Shown here piece after piece: positions 12,030-21,810 of a stretch of DNA of 64,000 nt. The notes beneath the pieces are model-generated. The model worked only from the letters and a program-made list of their open reading frames with translations, did no database searches and was not told the DNA's origin. Numbering within the stretch: the first letter of the stretch is position 1; every line of letters begins with the position of its first letter. Source of the DNA: Cantharellus purpuraceus (lineage: Eukaryota > Basidiomycota > Agaricomycetes > Cantharellales > Hydnaceae); the NCBI GenBank assembly GCA_025174535.1, contig JALBUN010000007.1, positions 124,001-188,000 on the forward strand, in the 5' to 3' direction. Position numbers and translations under genes: made by a program.

Positions 12030-14536
12030 ACGAGATACCCGCCGCCAATCCCATTAACTGTGAATTTGCTGTGTGTAGCGTACCTGTGTATCGATAATGA
12101 GACCCGCGTTTTTTGCCCTTTTACATGTCCTCGCCCGAATGGGAAAAAAAAGCTGCTGGAAATAAAGAAATGGAATGTCGGGGATGGATCAAAGACCCCG
12201 CTAACTCCTGTCCAAATCATCAATCGGACCAAACTATGTCTTGCCGCTGACTTTTCATTTGGATCACAATTTCAAAAAATTACACAGATTTGAGATCTCT
12301 TCGGCGCTTCGCCTGTCAAAGGTCTGGCAGAAAAAGCCAGGGCACCAGAATGCGCATGCCAGCACGCCAGGGTAGAGCCCATTTATCTGGGCACAACATT
12401 AATTCGCCCCTTCTCGTCTGAGTTACAAGTACTTGGGGCTGAATCCGCGTGAACCCGTATACATACTTGACATTCTATGCCACTTTGCGCGGCCACGCTC
12501 TTGACATCATATGTATTTTCGGTCTTGTCATTCCGCGTTTCCCTTCGCTTGTAATTTGCCTTCCAAGGGTAGATTCGCCTTCGATCGGGGCCGTTCCGAA
12601 AATCCACCTCAATAATCGTATTTCTTATACATACCTCGTGACAGAGATCGGTAGCAATCGCTTGGAAAATTAGTGATCGATCTAGCAACAATGAGTAGTC
12701 ATGTGAGTGAATTCATGGCAGTACAACTCGGATCCGAATCCGGTGCAAGTCTAAATTGGATTTCACCCCATACCTAGCCAAAATCACCTCATATGGCAAG
12801 TCCTGGACAACTCATGATGCTCTATGGTTATGCCCTTGCGTGAAGTCAAATGGTGTATAAGGGCATTGCACCACAGGCAATCATGTGCACATATTTACTT
12901 AATTCAAGACATTTTTTAACAATATGTTGCCGCAAAAAATGAGAGGGAATTCAATTTGAGCTGTGCACCAATTCAATGCTGTAAGGACAACTTTTCAACA
13001 CAGAAATGCAAGCCGTTGCAAGAGGTAATACGCGAAAGAACCCCAGTGGCTCACCATGTAGTTTTATGCACATAGAGAGAGGTACAGTCACTGACTGAAA
13101 GGTGAAATAATTAAAAGGAAATAGGTTAAAAAGAGGGTTTCACAAATGTTTCATTGATGCTACAGAATTACTAATGGGCCAAAGCAAAGTAAAGTAAAAT
13201 GGGATTGAAACCATGCATCAAATGATATGACTGCGATATGTGAATGTCCATAGAGGCCATGAACATACCTGGTAGTATTGGCTGACTAGGATGTAAATCA
13301 GACTTCTCGAAATGGTTAGTGCAGCAAATGGACTCGTTTATATAGGTACTTGTATGAATGGCTGTTCAAAAGCACATGCGGCTGTTGTATGCTTTGTTAA
13401 TTGTGCTAAGCTAGGGCGCGCACTTTAGGCATTGCGAGTAAGCCACATTGAAGTAAAAGTCTGATGAATACACGTGCCTTCTGGCCAAGTAGTCCATACT
13501 TTTACTGTCTTCCAGTGTCGGTCAAAATAGTTGGAGGCCTCACCTGTCCAGAACAACTTCCTATGGCTAACATATTTGCTTATAATTCTCAAGAGCGTTC
13601 ATACGTGGACCGAGTCGAGCTACCTTTGGAAGCAGAGTCAAATTTGGCAAGGTTTGAAGGTGCCTTCTCAGCAGTCCCTCTGGTAATGATTTCGTTTCTC
13701 GAGGCGGCCTCTGTTTCTTTGCACCGACCAAAGCCCCCTTGACACCTGACCCCAGCCAAGTTCGCGTAACTAGACAGAATAGGAATGGTTTAAGGTTTCC
13801 AGTGAAAATACAGCCCAACCTCTGTATAAAGGAGACAGCTTTATGATAGACGCCCCGGTTATGATTCGTATAACTGCAGCGCCATTACAAACGCACTGCA
13901 AGACAAGGGGGCCTTTTTCTCGACTTCTTGAAGTTCTTGAGTTAAATGGGTGAGAGAAACCCGCGGTCGACGGGTATAATTTGAGAAGCTGCGGGGCTAA
14001 TGCCAAAGCATCGCATGCCAAGGGTGTATCTCTTTTGACGAATCCTTGAGCTCAACGAACCAAAAAGATATATGATCAATTATTGAAATAGTCAGAGCAA
14101 CTTCAACTGTGCCTGTAAATTAGCTATGGGTGTCGCTTCGATACATCATACTAATATCAGTGTCTGGTAAACTCACCGTTTCTCTGTGAGAACAATTACG
14201 TTTCTGTTTCGGGCGAACGGACAGAGAAGGTTGCTGGACTTCGAGAGCGCCGTTGTGGGCTTCCAACCTTGAAATAGATATACAAGTTGCCAGTGGTGCG
14301 TTAATATGCGTCCCCAAGTCCATTGCATACCAGAAGTCAGATGACCTCAGGTCGCAACACGAATAAATCACGTTCTTTCCCTTCAATGGGAACGTATGTT
14401 GACAAAATTACAACTTATACGATATGTCTTCTATATCGGAATAAAGGTTGACTGTGAGAACGTCAGTTAGGTCACGTGAACAGGTTTCACGCTCAGCTCC
14501 AATCCGGAGATATATCGATACTTTATCAGGCTCTTC
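12030..14536. other. 2.5 kb with no supported gene
   Basis: AT-rich from about 12,700 to 13,450, with only short open frames. The frames at 12383-12691 (-) and 13464-13742 (+) lack family similarity and splice partners. Nothing else recognised. Confidence 0.45.
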
Positions 14537-16098
14537 ATGGACAACGAGAGGCTTTCGCACAACACGCATGACGTGGGTTTTTATTTATTTTTAATTATCG
14601 GTTCTTTGTGAAGTCTTGTGACACTCTCTTGGGATCTTAGACGCCATCTCCCAAGAAACGACGACGATTTCATCCACCTGGCTTTGAATCATCATTTCAT
14701 ACCGTGAACTCGTCAGAACTACATGAAAGCGCTGCTTCTATCAGAGCTGATACATCCATAAATACCCATGAATTGCCTTCGGTGCTTGATGCTGGGAGAT
14801 CTGGACGAGGTAGGACGACCATGAGAGTCTTGAAGCCTCCTAATGTTGCGCTTGACGAGTTGGCCTCCGGCTTGTACCCGGCAGAAAGCAAAGATGTACA
14901 GTCGTCATTGCCTCGTCCATGCGCTCATCGCAAGAAGCAGGTGTCAGTCTCATTCTCTGACTTCACATCAGCTTTCGATGTGCCAGCACCACCATCCGAG
15001 TCGAAACCGCCTCCTTCTGAATTAAATTTATCCAGGGTTTCTTATTCTCCTCAACAAACCACTGCGAAGGACAAGGGCACCGTCACATGTGAGACTGGTT
15101 CGGTTGGAGCGACCACCATGGCTCCTCGAACGCCGATGCGCCTGCTCAAACCTCCTTCGTTGAGGGAAGGGGTCAAAAGGGGAAATCAGTCCATATCAAA
15201 GAACCATTTCCCGCTGCTAGGCAAAGCGCGTTATCTACATGCTGTTGCTTCAACAGCAGATACAAATAAAACGAAGCTCAGCTCCATGACGTCACATATA
15301 CCATTTCTCAAAGGCGCGGCCTCGCTTTTGGCATCTTCCAGGGGAATGGCCACCGAAGTCGATAGAAAAGACGAAGAAGCCAAAAAAGAAGCCAAAACAG
15401 TCACATCTCCTATTGTCTCCCATGCGCAGCGAGCAGAGATTTTGGCGAACTCTGTTCGCATGTCGCGAAAGAACTTGCCTCCCAATGTCGAACTTGAAGA
15501 ACTCTCCCGAGGGATCGAGTTAAGCCCACAAAAAGGTAGCAGAGTTCAACGCAGGCTGATCAAGTCAGTTCACGATTTACTTAGTCATCTGACATAATAA
15601 TGATACATGCTTCTTTCGTGCACTTTTAGAGGTGGCCTTGCAGAGAAAGCTGAACGTTTGTTCTTCCGATCGAACACCAATTTTTCGCTGTGGCAGGCCG
15701 GGTTTGTCAAGCAGCTCGAAGGAGCAAAGCAAATCAAGGAGGACCTTCGATTCCACATTGTGTCTATTCTCTCTCTTACGAGGACTACCACTGTGGATGC
15801 ACTCCCTCGCACAGCCATTGCAAGATGTAGGGAGGTACTCCATGATGCATCGGAGAGAACCGAAGTGGGAACAGTCGTTTTCTTGTTTGCGAAACACGAC
15901 AGGGTTAGTTCGGCCATACATTTTGAAGAAGGGAAGGATGTGCGTATATGGCAGCCTTGGCAAAAGGTCGAACTCCCAGAGGTGCTCAATCAGTTGGACT
16001 TGCCTGTTAGGGAGGTCGGGACACTTCCCAACCCACAAATCTCCGTTGCAGGCAAAAGGACAGCGTTATTATGCTCGAGGTTCCTTGTAATGGTTTGA
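14537..16098 (+). CDS. unrecognised 475-aa protein with internal repeats
   Basis: Three exons: 14537-14572, 14641-15563 and 15630-16098 (introns 68 and 66 nt, GT-AG), 475 codons without interruption. Start MDNERLSHNTHD joins to TPSPKKRRRFHPPGFE, where KKRRR could be a nuclear localisation signal. The first two thirds are Ser/Pro/Lys-rich and contain related motifs: MRVLKPPNVALDELASGLYP, MRLLKPPSLREGVKRG and LPPNVELEELSRGIELSP. The C-terminal 150 residues look folded: FFRSNTNFSLWQAGF,  IKEDLRFHIVSILSL, TVVFLFAKHD, EGKDVRIWQPWQKVELP and a closing strand ALLCSRFLV. The alternation of strands ending in an IWxPW-type turn suggests an OB-like beta barrel (inference). An alternative final intron (16010-16055) would replace the last strand, so I kept the unspliced end. 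I can name no function; nuclear DNA-related role is a guess. Confidence 0.68.
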
Positions 16099-16798
16099 CG
16101 GATCTGCGCTCGGATCTTGACAATAGAAACTTGTACTACGCCTTGTGCTCCGGGTCCTAAGCCTGTCGTTTGTTTTGCACCATGGCTATGCGCATCCCCA
16201 TGGACCCTGGTGTTGATCGCGCTAGTTTCTCAAGTCTTCAACGACGCGAATAGTTTCCCTCTTAGCCACCTGTAGCTGGTAACAAGTCGTCGTGAGACTT
16301 TGTGCCAACTTGAGCGATTTCAGGTGGTTAGGGCCCTACTTACGTCTTGATCTTATGGAGTCAAAGTGTGTTTTCGAGGTGCATCAAGCCCGCAATCTCC
16401 CCCAGTTCCCGAAATGCATTCGATCCTATCTTAACCTTTAGACCCATGAATTTCACAGTGCCTTTAATTGATTGTGTGCAGAGTGTGATTGACACATGGT
16501 AGCTCAGCCTCAGTGGTTAGTTATATGGCCTTTGCGTCCGCATAACCCCTAATCTGACAGTGCTAGTCAGTTCCTGCTTGGTTGTCATATTTGGCCTGTT
16601 ACCTGACAACATATGCCACCCCCACTTATCAAATGATTACTGTGGTTGCTGTAGTCGATACATTACCCTTATCCTATGGTGATCCACTTGTGTGGTAAGA
16701 GATCAATTAAGTGTCACCTAATGGCTTGTGAAGTAGTTGCTGATTGAATGCATCTGATCTTTCCCACTCTGATTCCCTCACCATCCTCATCCATTCTT
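16099..16798. other. 700 bp without gene, several short inverted repeats
   Basis: No open frame of note. Short inverted repeats begin here (TGTG-ATTGA-CACA near 16488, GTTGTCA...TGACAAC around 16580-16610), leading into the denser hairpin cluster that follows. A tRNA D-arm-like string (AGCTCAGCCTCAGTGGTTAG) near 16500 is not followed by a good B box. Confidence 0.4.
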
Positions 16799-17150
16799 GT
16801 AAGTACCCTAGGTGCTTACTTATGGTAAAATATTATATATATATGCTTGTATTTGTATCTACAGCATTCCCTTAAGGAATGCTGCTTCTTGGTAGCTATA
16901 TGCACCCATGCAGTGCATATATACAGCTATTATATAATCAGTGGACCCAAGTATACATGTGGGTCCACATGTAGTTAGAGTAACTTAGATTTTACCACAC
17001 CACTGTTGCACATGGCACAACCAATAAACCTTGGTTGAGTTCTGTGTCAGTGTGAACTAAGTCACACTTCTTACACATTTTTGAACTTCCACAGGAAGAA
17101 TCAGTTGATTCTTCCTTCTTATTGAAGTTTTCTAGCCAGTGCTAGAAAAC
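16799..17150. repeat. cluster of short perfect hairpins
   Basis: At least seven short inverted repeats follow one another: 16863-16883 (8-bp stem, 5-base loop), 16897-16921 (9-bp stem around CCATGCA), 16941-16968 (GTGGACCCA/TGGGTCCAC), 17018-17037 (6-bp stem), 17049-17068 (AGTGTGA/TCACACT), 17094-17115 (GGAAGAATCA/TGATTCTTCC) and 17127-17150 (GTTTTCTAGC/GCTAGAAAAC), plus an imperfect one at 16799-16819. Each stem has its own sequence. The cluster abuts the inferred LTR at 17159. This could be the end region of a DNA transposon or a foldback-type element. Confidence 0.7.
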
Positions 17151-17158
17151 TGGCTGTT

Positions 17159-17772
17159 TGTTAAGGGCTGGAAAACTTGGAGTTTAAAGGAGACAACTGG
17201 AGTTTGGCTGCTAATGAAGAAGAGGAAGGGACTTTACTGTTCCAGTTCAACTGGAGACAGAATGAAACAATAACTATTGAGTTGGATCAAGTGGACTTGG
17301 CTTCAACTTGTGTGTTGTGCCCCCTCAGATTGTTGGTCCAATATTTTGGAGTTCGGAGTATGGAGTTGGATCAAGGATCCAGAGTTAGACTTGTCAAGAA
17401 GGTTCTTGTCAAGAAGCTAGCAACCAAGAAGTTGATGGGGCAAATCTTAGTCAATATACAAACTACTGTAATAGACAGAGAGTAGCCCATATAAGTATGT
17501 GGAGAATTGAATGCTGAAACTAAAAACGATGAGACAATAGGACAGATATGGAGTACAACATGGAAAGGAGTTTGGAGTTCAGACCCAAGTCTGAACTAAA
17601 CTAAGCAATATAAAAAGAAGGAGGTTTGTTGTAACCCATAAGAAGAAACTACTTATAAGGAGAACAATAATGGAGTTTGGGGTTGACAGAGGTGGAGTTG
17701 ACAGAGGTGGAGTTGACAGATAATGGAGATCCAGAGATCTGGAGATTGGACTTGGTGTTACAGGATGTAACA
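17159..17772 (+). mobile_element. probable LTR (family 4) of a gypsy-like element
   Basis: 614 bp that begin TGTTAAGGGC and end GGATGTAACA, so termini are TGTTA/TAACA as in LTR family 2. The middle shows weak similarity to family 2 (GTGGACTTGGCTTCAACTTG at 17290, and ATTTTGGAG near 17343). A short GGAGTTGACAGAGGT tandem repeat lies near 17690-17720. The bases after the end (GTATCTCCC) resemble those after the family 2 LTR (GTATATTCG), which fits a primer-binding start. No second copy is in the window, so the limits are inferred. Confidence 0.45.
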
Positions 17773-17896
17773 GTATCTCCCTTCTAGATTGAGCCCATGA
17801 GATCTTAGTCAGCATCATGGGAAATTATGTGTTTGAATTGGTGCATGAGGCTGGCCAAATTATTAAATGCATGTTACCTCTTCTTATCTCTTACCA

Positions 17897-18274
17897 CCAT
17901 CTGACATGCCCTCTGCTGAAGAACTTTGTCAGCAACGTGCCGCATTGGATAAGTCAATTGCTGAGGCTGATGCCACAGAGAAAAAGAAGGCAGAGGAGGG
18001 GAAGAGGATTGCAAGGGAGGTAGCAGCTCATGAGAGGGCTGCTGAGGCAGCTCAAGTCAGGGTGGAGGCATTATTGAGGGTAGTCATGAAAAGCAAGGAG
18101 GTGGATAAGGATCTGGATGAAGAATCCAAATTGGACCTCATATGTGATATGTGCATCAAGTGTGACAATGTGTGCGAGTGGGCAACGGTGAGTGAACGTA
18201 GTGACTGGATGTCAGGATATCATACTGATTATTACTTTTGTTTCCTAGACCAGGAAATCTTGCTCCTGCCTCAC
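17897..18274 (+). pseudogene. truncated coiled-coil ORF of a retroelement
   Basis: From MPSAEELCQQRAALDKSI the frame runs through an Ala/Glu/Lys-rich heptad-like stretch (about residues 10-65, coiled coil likely) to a Cys motif, CDMCIKCDNVCEW. It is then cut at 18275 by the family 1 LTR sequence. It lies just downstream of the inferred family 4 LTR, where gag is expected, so it is read as a gag-like or accessory ORF remnant. No catalytic motif. What follows in frame beyond 18275 is LTR sequence, not gene. Confidence 0.45.
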
Positions 18275-19764
18275 TGTTTTGGAACCCACAAAATTATGGT
18301 GTTAGGGCAAACTCTAAATCACCACAATTCCATGAATGAACAGCTGAGAAGAATATCAAACCCTGCTGCAGCACAACTCCAGAAATGATTTAACATTTGT
18401 ACTTTGGTTACAATCCTTTGTATTGGTCAATGCAGACTATATGCAGAAAAGTAATATGTTTCTTAGCAGCAAGAAATGAATAAGACTTCCAGAGTCTAGA
18501 GTTCATGGATGCTTAGGGGTCCAGATATTCTGAAAAGAGGGGAATGCACTTAGAGGCTAAAGGAAGTAGGTGGATGAATCCTGTCAAGAATTCATTCAAG
18601 TAATATTACAATCTATTGGAGCAAGAAGGGGGAGTTTTATGATAAGGAAAAGTTGTGAAAAGTTTGGGAATTTTTTTGATTAAGGGATGAGGAGGAGGTG
18701 ATTTTCGATTTTATTTTGTGAGCCATCCTTTCGTTCTACGGGGGTGGCTACTACTCAAAAAGGGAGGTATTATGATGATTTTCATTCGTCATAAACCTCA
18801 AGTCAAACGGGTAAAAACTCCTTTCTCTATAAAAAGTTTTTCCCATGACATCACATATTATCAGTATCCACATCATTTCTTTTATCATATGTTTCAATCT
18901 TACTAAAAGGCTTTTTTATCATGTGATTGTCAAATTGTATATTAACTACAACTGTGTACGAGTATCAATAAGGAGATTCACTATTCTTAATCCCTTCCAA
19001 GCTGCAAACAAACAGCTTGTGTCAACTTTCTGTCATTCCTGGAATAACTCCTAAATGACCTATTCAATTTAAAATCTTTGGCATATCCCATTAGGATATT
19101 GCATCAACTATTTCTATCTCAAATTACGAACGATTTGGATTATTACATCCATTTCTATTAAGCAAACACTTTTTCAAAGTGTTGCTATTCCCATTTCTGC
19201 TCAAATATTTTGCAGAAGTCCCAGTTCTTAACCGAATATTCTGATATTTGGTAACATCACTCTACTAAACAACACCTTTCCATCGACCCCACATATATCT
19301 GCATCCTTGCAGTAATTGCTTCCCTATTCAAAATCTACTTCGCCACCATCCGTCACCTTCATTCCACATTCATACACAACAACCCCTCCACATCTTTATC
19401 TTACAAATCCAACCATCCAACCAGTGGCACTCTGAAGTGGGTAACAGCAATGCGTGAAGTAGTCTAGCAACTGCTTCACACGAGTTCAAGCTTCTAATGC
19501 TCTGCAAAGGCAGTACACACTAGTAACTTAAACAAGAGCACTAATGGCAGGACTATCGACAGACAATCTCACCCTGTAGATTTGTAGTCATGTGAGGCAG
19601 ATACTACACTCACGCCCAAGCAGGAATATCACTACTTTGAGTGCAATCAAGTACAGTTACACAACTGTAAAAGATCCTTGAACTGGTAATCAACAGTTAC
19701 TGAGATAGAGGATGACACTGTATGTCACTCTAGTCACACTGGTGTGCAGAAGATGGGTAGAATA
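18275..19764 (-). mobile_element. partial family 1 LTR split by an insertion
   Basis: 18275-18581 and 19406-19764 together match, in the same order, the continuous sequence at 25597-26259 and the reverse complement of 20896-21567. The split is explained by an 824-bp insertion. The low end is TGTTTTGGAACC, which is the reverse complement of the common LTR end GGTTCCAAAACA shared by all three copies. The high end stops at the R region (GATGGGTAGAATA), where the next LTR copy begins head-to-head, so U3 is missing here. Confidence 0.72.
18582..19405. mobile_element. 824-bp insertion with 5-bp TSD, probable solo LTR
   Basis: The break in the family 1 LTR is flanked by AATCC on both sides (18577-18581 and 19406-19410); the uninterrupted copies show AATCC once. 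The insert starts TGTCAAGAATT and ends ATCTTACA, so it has TG...CA ends as LTRs do. It contains a TATA-like CTATAAAAAG near 18827 and purine tracts (GCAAGAAGGGGGAG at 18622, AAAAAGGGAGG at 18757). No coding region. A small non-LTR insertion is possible, but TG/CA ends plus a 5-bp duplication favour a solo LTR. Confidence 0.65.
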
Positions 19765-20059
19765 GGTTGAATATTTTTGTATGGGAACTGGTTTTCCCTT
19801 AAAAGATCTTGTTTAAAGTCCCGAAACTGTACAATTTCGCTTCATGGCCTTAAAATATCAGCATATATGTGCTGCTTTCTCTTGATTCAGGGCCATTCAA
19901 ATATTCTCTATTTTTTTTCATATTTTTTTTGGGAATTTTCCATGCAGAAATGAGTCCACAACCTTGTTGTTCTGCTGGGCGAAGCTTTGGACCCACATGG
20001 ACCCACAAACCTTCGCAGATGTCAGCAGCCCCAAAGTCAGCCGGAGTCACCCGGACGAC

Positions 20060-20735
20060 TGACTCATTTTCAATCACATGACTCATTTCAATCTCCGACT
20101 CAATCTGGTCACCACTGCCAGTAAATGCTCAATATCTTCGCAACCACTGCACCTCCTGACTCCATTTTTGGTGGATGACTCATACCATGACTCCTTCCAT
20201 GACTCATACCATGACTCCTTCCATGACTCATACCATGACTCCTTCCATGACTCATACCATGACTCCTTCCATGACTCATACCATGACTCCTTCCATGACT
20301 CATACCATGACTCCTTCCATGACTCCTTCCATGACTCATACCATGACTCCTTCCATGACTCATACCATGACTCCTTCCATGACTCATACCATGACTCCTT
20401 CCATGACTCATACCATGACTCCTTCCATGACTCATACCATGACTCCTTCCATGACTCATACCATGACTCCTTCCATGACTCATACCATGACTCCTTCCAT
20501 GACTCATACCATGACTCCTTCCATGACTCATACCATGACTCCTTCCATGACTCATACCATGACTCCTTCCATGACTCATACCATGACTCCTTCCATGACT
20601 CATACCATGACTCCTTCCATGACTCATACCATGACTCCTGTGATTACTCATACTATGACTCCTGCTCTGAGTCACACTATGACTCCTGCTCTGAGTCACA
20701 CTATGACTCCATCCATGACTCATGCCATGAGTCAG
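20060..20735. promoter_or_regulatory. array of about 25 TGASTCA sites in an LTR U3
   Basis: A 24-bp tandem repeat made of two 12-bp halves, ATGACTCATACC and ATGACTCCTTCC, runs from about 20174 to 20640 with one irregular unit near 20320. Every full unit carries TGACTCA, the consensus site of AP-1/Gcn4-type bZIP factors. I count 20 TGACTCA in the array, 3 TGAGTCA in its degenerate 3' end (20640-20735) and 2 TGACTCA upstream (20060-20066 and 20079-20085). The TATA box is about 130 bp downstream. The long open frames across it (242, 195 and 204 codons, SYHDSFHDS-like or MTHTMTPS-like) are a consequence of the 12-bp period and not genes. Confidence 0.8.
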
Positions 20736-20865
20736 AGCAAATCCAAGCAGCTCATTGGCTAGGAAACTTCCACCCCCTCCTCACATATTCCACTAGCTTC
20801 CAGTAGTTTCCATCTATTAATAGGTAGAAGTTTCCAGTAGTATTAGTCAGCTCCTGTAAATACAA

Positions 20866-20873
20866 TATAAAAG
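20866..20873 (+). promoter_or_regulatory. TATA box of family 1 LTR
   Basis: TATAAAAG at this place, conserved as TATATAAGG in the other full copy (reverse complement near 26293-26305), 130 bp after the TGASTCA array. It sets the sense of the LTR as plus here. Confidence 0.6.
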
Positions 20874-21567
20874 GAGCCCATTCTGCCTCTGAATATATAA
20901 CCATTTCTACCCCATCATCTGCACATCAGTGTGACTAGAGTGACATACAGTGTCATCCTCTATATCTCAGTAACTGTTGATTGTCCAGTTCAAGGGTCGC
21001 TTACAGTTGTGTAACTGTATTCGATGGCACTCGAAGTAGTGATTGTCCTGCTTTGGGCGTGAGTGTAGTATCTACCTCGCATGACTATGAATCTACAGGG
21101 TGAGATTGTCTGTCGATAGTCCTGCCATTAGTGCTCTTGTTTAAGTTACTAGTGTGTACTGCCTTTGCAGAGCATTAGGATCTTGAACTCGTGTGAAGCA
21201 GTTGCTAGACTACTTCACACATTGCTGTTACCCACTTCAGAGTGCCACTGGTTGGACGGTTGGATTCATCCACCTACTTTCTCTAGCCCTAAGTGCATTC
21301 CCATCTTTTTGGAATATCTGGACCCCTAAGCATCCATGAACTCTAGACTCTGGAAGTCTTATTCATTCCCTACTGCTAAGAAACGTATTACCTTCCTGCG
21401 TATCGTCTGCATTGACCAATACAAGGGATTGTAACCAAAGTACAAATGTTAAATCGTTTCTGGAGTTGTGCTGCAGTAGGATTTGATATTCTTCTCAGCT
21501 GTTCATTCATGGAATTGTGGTGATTTAGAGTTTGCCCTAACACCATAATTTTGCGGGTTCCAAAACA

Positions 21568-21810
21568 GAGCTTCTCTATGAAATCCATGGAGATGGAGTT
21601 CCATGGTTGCTCTGGGACCGGAAGTTGGTTAAGCGTTCCGTAGGGTTTGTGCCTTTGCAATTTTGAGCACATACATGTGGTGCAGGAGTTACAGTAGTGT
21701 TGAATGTATTCTTGCATTTTTGGCCATACATAGTCTCGTCAGATTAATCCTAGTGTGCGATTTTGCCTGAAATGGCCAGAAATTGGGTGATCATGATAAT
21801 ACTGCAAAAC
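21568..21810 (-). pseudogene. truncated gypsy integrase N-terminus
   Basis: Minus-strand frame with YVWPKMQEYIQHYC, a CNSCTTC zinc-type HHCC remnant, then the integrase start PWNSISMDFIEKL. It is cut at 21568 by the family 1 LTR. Between RNase H and this block the expected VLQYYHDHPISGHF is present but interrupted by in-frame TGA at 21811-21813 and 21739-21741, each where a CGA (Arg) codon is expected. Dead remnant. Confidence 0.75.

Larger units (their letters stand above)
19765..21567 (+). mobile_element. family 1 LTR with tandem-repeat U3
   Basis: Plus-sense LTR ending GGTTCCAAAACA at 21567. It aligns from about GTATGGGAAC (19785) to the end with the minus-sense copy at 25597-27050. Order: AT-rich upstream part (19765-20040), TGASTCA array (20060-20735), TATA box TATAAAAG at 20866-20873, then the R/U5 part with CATCAGTGTGACTAGAGTG and so on. 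The 5' limit is inferred from loss of similarity. It lies head-to-head with the partial copy before it and its 3' end abuts a truncated integrase frame on minus. Confidence 0.65.

Noticed and set aside
12383..12691. 102-codon minus frame
   Set aside because: No family pattern, AT-rich setting, no splice partner.
16498..16580. tRNA-like D-arm string near AGTGGTTAG
   Set aside because: No acceptable B box, anticodon stem or acceptor pairing could be found.
20174..20640. CRISPR-like appearance of regular short repeats
   Set aside because: No unique spacers; it is a plain head-to-tail tandem repeat in a eukaryotic LTR.
20078..20806. Three long open frames (242 and 195 codons plus, 204 codons minus) across the tandem array
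   Set aside because: A 24-bp repeat without stop codons is open in several frames by arithmetic; no start context, splice site or family, and the region is LTR U3.
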